Below are positions 40,501-50,511 of a stretch of DNA of 64,000 nucleotides, one piece after another (within the stretch, counting starts at the first letter, position 1; the number at the start of each line of letters is the position of its first letter). A program made the position numbers and the translations under genes. Below the pieces are notes generated by a model. The model made no database searches. It had not been told where the DNA came from and saw only the letters and a list, made by a program, of their open reading frames with translations. The stretch is taken from assembly GCA_004000515.1 (NCBI GenBank), contig CP034537.1, positions 3,920,001-3,984,000 on the forward strand. Reading direction: 5' to 3'. Source of the stretch: Pseudomonas poae. GTDB lineage: Bacteria; Pseudomonadota; Gammaproteobacteria; Pseudomonadales; Pseudomonadaceae.

Positions 40501-42142
40501 ATGAACAAATACACCCCCACACCTGGGAACCCCACGAACGCCCCAGCCTGCCGGGTTCGCCGTCGACCCCGTTGCACCCCACGCACAAGCGTTGGCTGTT
40601 CGCGATGGTCGGCGTTCTTGTCGCGATCACCGGGGGCTTGGGCAACGCGCTGGTGATCGCCAACCTGCAATACCTGCAAGGCGCACTCGGCGCGACCACC
40701 GCCGAAATGGCCTGGCTGCCCGCCGCCTATGTGATGACCAACGTCTGCATGAACCTGCTGCTGGTGAAGTTTCGCCAACAATTCGGTCTGCGGGCATTCA
40801 CCGAGGTGTTCCTGGTGCTCTACGCGCTGGTGACCTTCGGGCATTTGTTCGTCAACGACCTCAGTTCGGCCATTGCGGTACGGGCGGCCCACGGCATGGT
40901 GGGGGCGGCGCTCAGCTCGTTGGGCTTGTACTACATGATCCAGGCGTTTCCGGCCAAGTGGCGTTTGAAAGCGTTGGTATTGGGGTTGGGCACCGCGCAG
41001 TTGGCGTTGCCGTTGGCGCGGTTGTTCTCCGAAGATCTGCTGCAAATCGCCGAATGGCGCGGCCTTTATCTGTTCGAGCTGGGCATGGCATTGATTTGCC
41101 TGGGCTGCGTGTTCCTGCTCAAGTTACCGCCGGGTGACCGCTTCAAGACGTTTGAAAACTCGACTTCCTCACCTTCGCCATCCTCGCCACCGGCGTGGCG
41201 CTGCTGTGCGCGGTGTTGTCCCTGGGCCGCATCGACTGGTGGTTGGAAGCACCCTGGATCGGCGTGGCCTCGGCCTGCTCCCTGGTGCTGATCATGGCCG
41301 GCCTGGCCATCGAGCATAACCGCGCGAACCCGATGCTGATGACGCGCTGGTTGGGCAGCGGCGTGATGATCCGCCTGGCACTGGCGGTGATCCTGATTCG
41401 CATGGTGCTGTCCGAGCAGTCCACCGGCGCGGTGGGGTTCATGCAGATGTTGAACATGAGCTACCAGCAGATGCACACGCTGTACGTAGTCATGCTGGCC
41501 GGGGCGATTGCCGGGTTGGTGGTCAGCGCGTTGACCATCAACCCGGCGCACTTGCTGATGCCGCTGGTTATCTCCTTGGCATTGATGGCGACAGGGTCGG
41601 TGATGGACAGCTTCTCCAGCAACCTGACCCGCCCGGAAAACCTGTATATCAGCCAGTTCCTGCTAGGCTTCGGCGGTACGTTCTTCCTGGGGCCGACCAT
41701 GGTGCTGGGCACCAAGAACGTGCTGACCAACCCGCGCAACCTGGTGAGTTTCTCGGTGATGTTCGGCATTTGCCAGAACCTCGGCGGCTTGATTGGCGCC
41801 GCATTGCTGGGCACGTTCCAGATCGTGCGGGAGAAATTCCATTCCAGCATGATCGTCGAACACCTGACCCTGATTGACCCACGTGTGGCCGCGCGGGTCA
41901 GCAGTGGCGGTTCGGCCTACGGCGGCATCATTGCCGACCCCGAGCTGCGCAACTTGATGGGCATCCGCAGCCTGGCCACGGCGGCAACCCGTGAGGCGAA
42001 CGTGATGGCCTACAACGATGTCTTCATGCTGATCGCGATTATCGCGATGCTGACCATGATCTGGATCTTTATCCGCAGTCTGTGGCTGATGAGCACTACC
42101 AAAGCAGCCACTCCCGTTCAACCCAGCGGCGCACCTTCATGA
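40501..42142 (+). CDS. MFS efflux transporter (EmrB/DHA2-like)
   Basis: 547-aa transporter with about 14 hydrophobic segments. It starts at ATG 40501 (MNKYTPTPGNP...) and needs one C restored in 40530-40533 and one A in 41155-41158. Typical segments are NLQYLQGALGATTAEMAWLPAAYV (read in two parts) and GTFFLGPTMVLG. The stop overlaps the start of an HlyD-type gene (ATGA at 42139-42142), which points to a two-part Emr-like efflux pump. Substrate unknown. Confidence 0.83.
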
Positions 42143-43283
42143 CCGAACCTTCAACCACGACCACCACCGCCATTGCTTCCACCCCAGAAGGCAGCACGCC
42201 ACCGGGCGCTGTGCCCACCCAATTGCGGCCGTTGCGGGTGCGCATTCTTTCGTCCCTGGGCTTTGCCGCGATTGCCGTCGTCGGCGTGCTGATCGTGCTC
42301 TATGCCTGGCAATTGCCGCCGTTCAGCAGTGCGGTGGAAACCACCGAGAACGCCCTGGTGCGCGGGCAGGTCACGATCATAGGGCCGCAACTCGCTGGCT
42401 ACGTGTTTGAAGTGCCGGTGCAGGATTTCCAGTACGTGAAAACCGGCGATTTGCTGGTGCGTCTGGATGACCGCATCTACAAGCAGCGCCTCGACCAGGC
42501 ATTGGCGCAACTGGCAGTGCAGAAGGCGTCGCTGGCGAATGTGGTGCAGCAGCGCAACAGTGCCGAGGCCACCATCAAGTTGCGCCAGGCAGCATTGGCC
42601 GACAGCGAGGCCCAGGCGCGCAAAAGCACCGCCGACTTGCGCCGCAATGAAGAGTTGATCAGCGACGGTTCGGTGTCCAAACGCGAATTGGACGTGACCC
42701 GTGCAGCCAACGCGCAGACCATCGCGGCGGTGGCGCAAGCCCAGGCCAGCCTGGAAATTGCACGGCAGGATTTGCAGACGGTGATCGTCAATCGCGGCTC
42801 CCTGGAAGCGGCAGTGGCGAGTGCCGATGCGGCGGTGGAGCTGGCGCGGATCGACCTGTCCAACACGCGCATCACGGCGCCGCGTGACGGCCAGTTGGGG
42901 CAGATTGGCGTGCGCCTGGGGCCTACGTCAACTCCGGTGCGCAGTTGATGGCACTGGTGCCGCCGCAACTGTGGGTGATCGCCAACATGAAGGAAACCCA
43001 GATGGACAACGTGCAGGTGGGGCAGCCGGTGACGTTCACCGTGGACGCGCTGAACCACCGCAAGTTTCACGGCACGGTGCAGCATATTTCGCCGGCGACT
43101 GGGTCGGAATTCAGCCTGTTGCAGGCCGACAATGCCACCGGCAACTTTGTGAAGATCGCGCAGCGGGTGCCGGTGAGGATCACCGTCGATCCCGACCAGG
43201 AGCAGAGTGAGCGGTTGCGGCCGGGCTTGTCGGTGGTGGTGAGTATCGATACTGCAGGGCGGCTGAAAAACAGCCCGCCTTGA
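42139..43283 (+). CDS. HlyD/EmrA-family membrane fusion protein
   Basis: One N-terminal membrane helix (about 38-62: AIAVVGVLIVLYAWQL), a biotinyl-lipoyl-like hybrid motif (TENALVRGQVTIIGPQLAGYV), a long coiled-coil hairpin and a beta-barrel with SATGSEF-like PATGSEFSLL. One G is missing in 42918-42921; restored 381 aa. Periplasmic adaptor for the MFS protein encoded just before. Confidence 0.86.
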
Positions 43284-43289
43284 CACACC

Positions 43290-43379
43290 GGGGAGCGGGC
43301 TTGCTCGCGAAGGCGGTGTGTCAGGCGACAAAAGTGTTACTGACCCACCGCGTTCGCGAGCAAGCCCGCTCCCACATTT
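43290..43379. repeat. REPIN of the CGGGCTTGCTCGCGA subfamily
   Basis: GGGAGCGGGCTTGCTCGCGAAGGCGGTG is mirrored by CACCGCGTTCGCGAGCAAGCCCGCTCCC. It separates the convergent HlyD and epimerase genes, and the corrected epimerase frame ends inside it. Confidence 0.88.
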
Positions 43380-44223
43380 GGCAGGTATTTCAACGTAAAT
43401 TCGAGGTGGGTTGACTGGCCTTGTTCCAACAGCTTGAGGCCTGGTCTTCCGGCAAGGTGATGCGCATTCACCGGGTGACTCACCGGCTCAACACAAAGAA
43501 CCCAAGCCCCGGCGGGCAGAACAACAGGAAGTAGTCCGCGCCGCTCGCGTTACATTCCAGCGAATAGCCAAGCTCCGGCTGCTCGATCACACAATGCCCA
43601 TCCCACTGGCAAAACCCGTTGTCCACCAACCTTTCCGGCAAGGCATTTAGCTGCTGAAAATCCCAGTCCTCCGGCAGAGGTGCCAACCCGGTGGGCAGCT
43701 TGGACGCATCACTTAGCCAGACCTGTGAAGCGTTGGCCTGCAACCGTGTGCCGGGAGTGCGCGGGAAATAGGGATGCAAGCCTACGCCGTGCCATGCGGC
43801 TTTTTCTGCCAAGTGAGTCACCCGCAAGGTGATGCTCAGCTCGCCGTTATCCAACCTGAATCGTTGCTCGGCACGATAGGCAAACGGTGTATCGCACACC
43901 ACCTCAAGCACCGCTTCATTCGCCGATTGGCTGACCACTTGCCAGGCCTGTTGCCACGCCGAGCCGTGGATCGGCAGCGGGTCCAATGGGCTGTTGGGTG
44001 CCAGGGGCAACCAACCCTCGGGGTTGTCAAAACCGCCTTCGCCGATGCGGTTGGACCAGGGGGCCAGCGGATAGCACCCCAGCTTTCCGGGAAGCTGGGC
44101 GTGTTCGTCGTTATGGCGCAACAGCGGTTGGCCGGTGGCGAGGACGTACCAGTTGGCGATGCTGCCGCCCACAGCCGGGGCCAACGTGAGATGGGTCAGC
44201 TTGTCGTTAAGTTCGATCTTCAT
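43337..44223 (-). CDS. galM: Aldose 1-epimerase family protein
   Basis: Mutarotase-like protein starting MKIELNDKLTHLTLAPAVGG. Active-site-like segments are PLAPWSNRIGEGGF, PIHGSAWQQAW and GVGLHPYFPRTPGTRLQ. Without correction it ends at 43484. A missing base near 43488 (CGGCTCAACAC needs CGGCTCCAACAC) restores GFFVLEPVSHPVNAHH... and carries the frame on to a TAA at 43337, inside the REPIN, giving 295 aa with a REP-encoded tail. The long open frame extending upstream of 44223 is antisense-free overlap with dctM and not part of this gene. It closes the uronate cluster (ATGA overlap with dctM) and may act on uronates or their lactones. Confidence 0.75.
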
Positions 44224-45503
44224 CAGAGCACCAACCCCGGCAGCCACAGCGACAGTGCTGGAATATAGGTCACGGCCATCAATACCAGGAACAGCACCCC
44301 GTAAAACGGCAGCAAGGCCTTCACGGTCTTCTCGATACTGGTCTTGCCCACCGCCGCCCCTACAAACAACACCGCGCCCACGGGTGGGGTAATCAGTCCT
44401 ATCCCGAGGTTCACCAGCATGATCATGCCAAAGTGCACCGGGTCGACGCCGATACCCAGGATCACCGGCAGCAGAATCGGTGTGAGGATCAGAGTCAGCG
44501 GCGCCATGTCCATCACCGTGCCCAGCAACAGCAGCATGGCGTTGATGCACATCAGGATCACATAGCGGTTGTCCGACAGGGTCAGGAACATCGTGGTGAT
44601 CTTCGCCGGGATCTGCATCAGCGTCATGATGTAGCCGAAACTGGCGGCGAAGGCGATCAGGATCATCACGATGGAAATGGTGCGCACCGTGCGGTGCATC
44701 AGTTTGGGCAGCTCGCTCCATTTGTAGTCACGGTAGATGAACATGGTCACGAAGAACGCCCACAGCACCGCAATCGCGGCGGACTCGGTGGCGGTGAAGA
44801 TGCCCGAGAGAATGCCGCCGAGGATGATCACCATGGCCATCAGGCCCCAGAGCGCATCGGCACAGATTTTCAGCGCCTGCTTCAAGGGAATGACTTCGCC
44901 CTTGGGGTAGTCGCGCTTCTTGGCGAAGATCAGGCACAGCACCATCAGGCACGCGCTCATCAGCAAGCCCGGCACCACGCCGGCCATGAACAGCGAAGCG
45001 ATGGACACGGTGCCACCGGCTGCCAGGGAGTAGAGCACCGAGTTATGGCTGGGCGGTGTCAGCAGCGCCTGGACCGAGCCGCTGATGGTCACCGCCGTGG
45101 CGAATTCGCGGGGATAGCCCCGGCGTTCCATTTCCGGGATCAGCACCGAGCCGACCGAGGCCGTGTCCGCCACCGACGAACCGGAGATCGCGCCGAAAAA
45201 CGTCGAGGCCATGATGTTCACCAACGACAGGCCGCCGCGCACAAAACCCACCAGCACCCCGGCAAACGCTACCAGCCGCCGCGACATACCGCCCTCGGCC
45301 ATGATCGCGCCGGCGAGCACAAAGAACGGAATCGCCATCAGCGAGAATTTGTTCACGCCGCCCGCCACCTGGATCATCAAGGCCTGGAACGGAATGTCGA
45401 TCCACCACGCGCCGATCAGCGCTGACAGGCCGAGGGCGTAGGCCACCGGCATGCCGATCAGGATCAAGGCGATAAAGCTGCCCAACAGAATCAATGCGTC
45501 CAT
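44223..45503 (-). CDS. dctM: TRAP transporter large permease
   Basis: 426 aa from ATG 45503 (MDALILLGSFIALILIG); an upstream start at 45530 would overlap dctQ. About 12 membrane helices and the DctM signatures GAISGSSVADTASVGSVLIPEM and ITPPVGAVLFVGAAVGK. Together with DctQ and DctP it imports an organic acid; the neighbouring enzymes suggest galacturonate/glucuronate. Intact. Confidence 0.9.
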   Translation of the reverse strand: MDALILLGSFIALILIGMPVAYALGLSALIGAWWIDIPFQALMIQVAGGVNKFSLMAIPFFVLAGAIMAEGGMSRRLVAFAGVLVGFVRGGLSLVNIMASTFFGAISGSSVADTASVGSVLIPEMERRGYPREFATAVTISGSVQALLTPPSHNSVLYSLAAGGTVSIASLFMAGVVPGLLMSACLMVLCLIFAKKRDYPKGEVIPLKQALKICADALWGLMAMVIILGGILSGIFTATESAAIAVLWAFFVTMFIYRDYKWSELPKLMHRTVRTISIVMILIAFAASFGYIMTLMQIPAKITTMFLTLSDNRYVILMCINAMLLLLGTVMDMAPLTLILTPILLPVILGIGVDPVHFGMIMLVNLGIGLITPPVGAVLFVGAAVGKTSIEKTVKALLPFYGVLFLVLMAVTYIPALSLWLPGLVL

Positions 45504-45504
45504 A

Positions 45505-46031
45505 TCAGGCAGCCCCTTCGTTTTCTTCAACCAGGTCGAAGCGCACTACACGGCGCTGGCTTTGGTCACCGAGCAGGAGTTTTTCCAGCACGAACACCAG
45601 GGTCAGCAACCCGCCAATCGGGATCGGCATGTAGGTGATGCCCACGCGCAGGGTGGGGATGGCGCTCATGAACTGGTTCCAGGTGGACAGGCACAACTTG
45701 GCGCCCCAGACCGTCATGAACAGGCAAATGGTCGCCATCAGCAATTGGGAGAGGATGCCGACGAGGCGGCGCTGTTGCGGTGGCAGGCGGTCGGTGATCA
45801 TTGCCACCGACATATGCGCACCGGCGCGGTAGCTGGCGGCGGCGCCGATAAAGGTGAATACCAGCATCAGCAAATGGCGGTAGGTTCCGGCCAGCTGGAG
45901 CCGGTACCCAGGATGTAGCGGGCGAAGATGCCCCAGGGGATGATCAGCGCGACCCCCAGGACGGAGAGGCCGGCGACCCAGATGCAGGTCATGTACAGGC
46001 GGTCGTTTACGCGCAGCAGTAGATTCTTCAT
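45505..46031 (-). CDS. dctQ: TRAP transporter small permease
   Basis: 175 aa with four hydrophobic helices, starting MKNLLLRVNDRLYMTCIWVAG; includes PWGIFARYILGTGSSWPEP, typical of DctQ. One base is missing in the A-run 45872-45874, which makes a false stop after PTAIC. The stop codon is 1 bp from the dctM start. Confidence 0.87.
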
Positions 46032-46098
46032 GGCGTTCACCGTAACCGGGCGCGTCAGTGCGGACCGCGCCGGGCCTTGCTAGGGAGGAGGGGGAGTG

Positions 46099-47061
46099 TT
46101 ACTCGACGGCGTCGATGCGCTGGATGATGTCGGCGTACGCCGCACCGTATTTTTCGCGAGTCGAAGCGGTCGCCTCATAGAAAGGTTTTTTGTCGACGGT
46201 GATGAACTCCACGCCCGCCGCCTTGAGCTTGGCCTCGCTGCTGGCGGACTTGGCGTCCCACAACACACGCTCATCGGCCTGGGCGACCTTGGCGGCATCC
46301 TTGACCATGGTCTGCTGCGCGGGGCTGAGTTTGTTCCAGGTGATTTTCGACATCACGATGGGTTCGGGCAGGATCAGGTGCTCGGTCAGGGTGTAGTACT
46401 TGGCGTTTTGGTAGTGGTTGTGTTCGAGCAGGGTCGGCGGGTTGTTCTCTGCGCCATCGATGACGCCGGTCTGCAGGGCGCTGAAAATCTCGCCGGTGTC
46501 CATGGCAATGCCGTTGGCACCCATGGCATTGAATGCGTCGATAAACAGCGGGTTGCCTTGCACCCGCACCTTCATGCCCTTGAGGTCGGCGATGCTGCGC
46601 ACTGGTTTCTTGGTGTAGATATTGCGCGTACCGCCGTCCATCCAGGCCAGGGCCACCAGGCCGAACTCGGAGTCGGTGATCTTGGCGAGGATTTCATCGC
46701 CGATTTCGCCGTCGATGACTTTGCGCATATGTGCCTGATCGCGGAACACGAATGGCAGGTTGAACACGTTCACGTCCGGCACCACCGGCCCGACGATGCC
46801 GAGACTGACGCGGGCCATCTGGATGGCGCCGACCTGGGCCTGTTCGACCACTTCCTTCTCGGAGCCCAGCACGCCGCCGGGGAAGAACTTGAAGGTCAGT
46901 TCGCCGTTGCTGGCTTTGGTCAGGGCGGCGCCCATGTTTTTCTCGGCAACCACGGTGGGGTAGCCATCGGGGTGGATGTCGGCGAATTTGATTTCCAGTG
47001 CCTGGGCGGCGCTGCTGAGGGTGATGAATGCAGCGGCGAGCAAGGTGCGTTTGAAGTCCAT
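46099..47061 (-). CDS. dctP: TRAP transporter substrate-binding protein
   Basis: 320 aa from ATG 47061, signal peptide MDFKRTLLAAAFITLSSAAQA, then IKFADIHPDGYPTV. The conserved Arg that clamps carboxylates is expected in MKVRVQGNPLFIDAF (MKVR motif of DctP). Co-encoded with uronate dehydrogenase and a lactonase, so uronates are the likely ligand. Intact. Confidence 0.88.
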   Translation of the reverse strand: MDFKRTLLAAAFITLSSAAQALEIKFADIHPDGYPTVVAEKNMGAALTKASNGELTFKFFPGGVLGSEKEVVEQAQVGAIQMARVSLGIVGPVVPDVNVFNLPFVFRDQAHMRKVIDGEIGDEILAKITDSEFGLVALAWMDGGTRNIYTKKPVRSIADLKGMKVRVQGNPLFIDAFNAMGANGIAMDTGEIFSALQTGVIDGAENNPPTLLEHNHYQNAKYYTLTEHLILPEPIVMSKITWNKLSPAQQTMVKDAAKVAQADERVLWDAKSASSEAKLKAAGVEFITVDKKPFYEATASTREKYGAAYADIIQRIDAVE

Positions 47062-47112
47062 TGGGTGTGTCTCCTGTCTTGTTATTTTTGTATTCAAGGC
47101 ACAGCGATGCGG

Positions 47113-47985
47113 CTAGACGGTGAAGCGGGGTTCGGGGAGTCCTTGGACGCCGGGATTGAGGGCGAATACGCCGCCGGACAGGGACTGCTCACTCTGGTCG
47201 TCACGGATCGAGGTGACGAACAAGGTGTCCAGCCGACTGCCGCCAAAGGCGCACATGGTGGGTTTTTTCACCGGCACGGTGAGGGAGCGGTCGAGGCGAC
47301 CGTCAGGAGTGAAACGGTGGACCAGCCCGGCGTCGTTGGCGCAGATCCAGTAGCAGCCATCGGCGTCCACCGCCGCGCCGTCGGGCCGGCCGAGGTATTG
47401 GTGCATGTCCACGAACACCCGGCGATTGGACGGCGTACCGGTGTCGATGTCGTAGTCGAAGGCCCAGATCTGCTGCACCAAGGGGTGTGAGTCCGAGGCA
47501 TACATCGTGCGGCCATCGGGGCTGAAGGCCAGGCCATTGAGCGTGATGAAACCGCCCAACTCGGCATGCGGCGCGGCCCCTGCCGCATAGCGGTAAGGGT
47601 GCCCTCGGCCGCATTCAGGCCCATGTTCAGCACCATGCTGCCCGCCCAGAAACGACCCTGGCGATCACAGCGGCCATCGTTCAGGCGCATGTCCGCGTGG
47701 GTGTTCGATACCGGCCAAAGGCGTGGTATCGAGGCTGCCGTCGTTGTGCGCGGTGAGTTGGAAAAAGCCGGTCTCCATCCCGGCAACCCAGTTGCCCGCG
47801 GTGGTGCGGGCAATGCAGGCGAGCATTTGCGGGGCTTTCCAGGCGGCGACGTGGCCGCTGGCAGCGCTCCAGCGTTGCAGGCCGCCGTTGGGGATGTCTA
47901 CCCAGTACAGGGCGTTTTCCTCGGGCACCCACACCGGGCATTCGCCCACGGCATTGCGGGCGTCGACAATCAATTCAGCAGTCAT
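47113..47985 (-). CDS. SMP-30/gluconolactonase-family lactonase (uronate pathway)
   Basis: Six-bladed propeller lactonase; ECPVWVPEENALYWVDI at the start, MRLNDGRCDRQGRFWAGSM (metal-binding Asn/Asp) in the middle and SDSHPLVQQIWAFDYD later. It should hydrolyse the aldarolactone made by uronate dehydrogenase. Start ATG 47985 (MTAELIVDARN). Two shifts: in the run 47699-47701 (one C too many, or two missing, on the coding strand) and one missing T at 47595-47596. About 290 aa after correction. Confidence 0.82.
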
Positions 47986-48015
47986 TGGCACTCATTCCCT
48001 TGGGTGGATACGCAC

Positions 48016-48834
48016 TCAGTCACCGAACGGCCCGGCCGCGCAGAACGCTCCGCCCTGATACACCTTGGCCGGGTCATCGGCGGCCACCGGTGGTTGGGTT
48101 TCGACTTGGGCGCGGAACACTTCGGAGTTGTCCTTGGGCGCAAAGCCCAGGTGCGCGGCGTAGCGGTTGTCCCACCAGGTGTCGAGGTTGTCCGACATGC
48201 CGTAGACCACGGTGTGGCCGACGTTGGGGGTGTACAGCGCGCGTTCCAGCAATTGGGTGAGGTCATCGAAGCTCAGCCAGGTGTGCATCATCCGGCGGTT
48301 CTGCGGTTCGGGGAACGAGGAGCCGATGCGGATGCTCACGGTCTCGATGCCGTAGCGGTCGAAGTAGAAGCTGGCCATGTCTTCGCCGTAGGACTTGGAC
48401 AAGCCGTAGTAGCTGTCTGGGCGGCGTTGGGAGTGGGCGTCGAGTTTCTCGCCCTGTTTGTAGAAGCCGATCACATGGTTGGAGCTGGCGAAGATCACAC
48501 GCTTGACCCCATGGCGGCGAGCGGCTTCGTAGATATGGAAAATGCCGCTGATATTGGCGCCCAGCACTTCTTCGAAAGAGCGCTCCACCGATACACCGCC
48601 AAAGTGCAGGATGGCGTCGACGCCTTCCACCAAGTGGTGCACGGCTTGTTTGTCGGCGAGGTCGCAGGGTTGCACTTCTTCGGAGTCATCGGCCGCTGGG
48701 GCCATGTTGGCGATGTCCGACAGACGCAGTACCTGGGCGTAAGGGCGCATGCGCTCGCGCAAGACTTTGCCCAAGCCGCCGGCGGCACCGGTGAGCAGCA
48801 GGCGGTTGAAGGGGACAGGCGTGGTAGTGGTCAT
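48016..48834 (-). CDS. udh: Uronate dehydrogenase
   Basis: 272-aa short-chain dehydrogenase: Rossmann motif LLTGAAGGLGKVLR at residue 13, catalytic YGLSKSYGED (YxxxK) near 147, and the family segment FASSNHVIGFYKQGEKLDA. It oxidises galacturonate/glucuronate to the aldarolactone with NAD. First gene of the minus-strand uronate operon, with a candidate operator 26 bp upstream. Intact. Confidence 0.9.
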   Translation of the reverse strand: MTTTTPVPFNRLLLTGAAGGLGKVLRERMRPYAQVLRLSDIANMAPAADDSEEVQPCDLADKQAVHHLVEGVDAILHFGGVSVERSFEEVLGANISGIFHIYEAARRHGVKRVIFASSNHVIGFYKQGEKLDAHSQRRPDSYYGLSKSYGEDMASFYFDRYGIETVSIRIGSSFPEPQNRRMMHTWLSFDDLTQLLERALYTPNVGHTVVYGMSDNLDTWWDNRYAAHLGFAPKDNSEVFRAQVETQPPVAADDPAKVYQGGAFCAAGPFGD

Positions 48835-48859
48835 TGAAGTTCCAGTCTTTGTTGTAGGT

Positions 48860-48871
48860 TGTCGTATGACT
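48860..48871. promoter_or_regulatory. Candidate uronate operator upstream of udh
   Basis: TTGTCGTATGAC matches 10 of 12 positions of TTGTCGTACGTC at 50358 before oprD, and it fits most of the TNGTNNNACNA pattern of FadR-subfamily GntR regulators. Regulator not in the window. Confidence 0.4.
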
Positions 48872-48931
48872 TGATCGAAGTATCGTTAGAGATTCCCTGC
48901 GTTGTCAACGCTCCTCCAGACAAATGAGATC

Positions 48932-49024
48932 AAATGTGGAGCTGGCTTGCCTGCGATTGCGCAGGGTCAGTTAGGACATCTTGGTCTGACACACTGCTAT
49001 CGCGGGCAAGCCCGCTCCCACATG
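48932..49024. repeat. REPIN, two REP subtypes combined
   Basis: Left arm ATGTGGAGCTGGCTTGCCTGCGATTGC (one G short), right arm ACTGCTATCGCGGGCAAGCCCGCTCCCACAT of the CGGGCTTGCCCGCG subtype. Lies between oprD and udh. Confidence 0.85.
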
Positions 49025-49063
49025 GGCCTTGTGGTGTTCGTGGGAGCGTGCGGGGCCTTGAAT

Positions 49064-50326
49064 CTACAGCAGCGAAATCGGGTAGCTGATAAAGATCCGA
49101 TTCTCATCAAATTCATTGTTACCAAAATCCCGACGCATGGTCGCGTTCCGCCACCGCACGTTCAGGTCCTTCAACGCGCCACTCTGCACCGTGTACGCCA
49201 ACTCCGACTCGCGACCCCATTCCTTGCCATCGGTGATTGCTCCGGTGTGCACGTTACTGCCGCTGATATAGCGGTTCATCATGGTCAGCCCCGGAATACC
49301 GAGCACCACGAAGTTGAAGTCATGCCGCACCTGCCAGGATTTTTCCTTGGCGTTGTCATAGCTGGCGTTGTAGCTGTCGTTGGCCAAGGTGCCGCCGCTG
49401 GTGCCATTGACCTTCATCCACGCGCTGTTGCCGGTGAGTTTCTGCAGGCCAACATAGAAGGTGTTGCCGTTGTACTTGGCCGAGAGCAGGGCAAACGCGG
49501 TCTTGTTATCAAGGTCGCCGGCCAGGGCACTGCCGTCTTCCCTTGCCGTTGAAGAAACCGAGGTTGGCGCCCAGGGTCCAGTCGCCCACGGGCTGGCTGT
49601 GGGTGAGGTTTATGTACTGTTGCTGGTAGATATCGGTCAGTTCGGCGTACCACACGCCGACCTGGGTGCGCTTGTCATTGAAAGTGTATTCGCCGCCGCC
49701 GAAGTTGAAGCGGTCTGAAGTAAACGCAGCTTTGCCGTTCATGAACATGTCTTCCATGCTCGCGTCGTTGCGGGGCTGTTGCCGCGGAACTGGCCGCCGT
49801 AGAGCGTAAGGCCAGCGATTTCGTTGGAGGTGACCTGCCCGCCACGGAAGGTCTGGGGCAGGGAGCGACCATCGTCGGAGCGCAGGATCGGCAGTACCGG
49901 CATCCATTCGCCGACCTTCAGTTCGGTCTTCGACAGCTTGGTTTTCAGCGCCACGCCCAGGCGCCCGAAATTGTCTGCGGGCCGGCCATCACTGTGCACC
50001 GGCAACAGTTGCGTGCCAGCGGTGCCTTTGCCGCCGTCGAGCTTTTGCGAATACAGGCCGAGCACATCCAGCCCGAAGCCGACCGTGCCTTGGGTGAAGC
50101 CAGACTTGGCGTCGAGAATGAAGTTCTGCGTCCATTCTTCGGCCTTGGCCTGGGGGTTGGTCGGGTTCGTGAAGTTGCGATTGAAGTAGGCGTTGCGCAG
50201 GTTGAGCGTGGCCTTGGCATCGTCGAGAAAACCGTCGGCCTGGGCACTGAGGGGGACGGTGACGGCCAGGCTGCCGAGGCTGATCAAACCGAGACGTGCG
50301 CAGGAATTGCGGGCGAATTGACTCAC
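49064..50326 (-). CDS. OprD-family outer-membrane porin
   Basis: 420-aa porin with GTG start at 50326 (AAAGGGAG just upstream), signal sequence ending ...VPLSAQA, then DGFLDDAKATLNLRNAYFNR, the usual OprD start. WMPVLPILRSDDGRSLPQTFRGGQ and NRYISGSNVHTGA are family-typical. One C is missing in 49772-49775 and one base is extra in 49540-49542. Probably takes up uronates or aromatic acids; placement next to udh favours uronates. Confidence 0.86.
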
Positions 50327-50357
50327 AGTGAAGCTCCCTTTTTGTTGTTTTTATTAT

Positions 50358-50380
50358 TTGTCGTACGTCGTCGTACAACA
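50358..50380. promoter_or_regulatory. Candidate operator upstream of oprD
   Basis: TGTCGTACGTC (50359-50369) and GTCGTACAACA (50370-50380, complement TGTTGTACGAC) form an 11-bp inverted repeat with 9 of 11 matches, 32 bp before the GTG start. It shares its half-site with the udh upstream region. Confidence 0.5.
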
Positions 50381-50511
50381 TTAAGGGCGATATTTGCGGG
50401 GATTTTGGGCGGTGTCAAGGGGAAGTTATACGATGACTTGGTCGGACTCATCCAACGCAAGCACGATCAATGGGGAAGCTGGCTGCATTTCAAAGGGGAG
50501 AGCTCAGTTGG

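Noticed and set aside
44224..44721. N-terminal extension of the aldose epimerase frame into dctM
   Set aside because: The open frame continues upstream only by chance on the same strand; the ATG at 44223 overlaps the dctM stop and starts the real protein.
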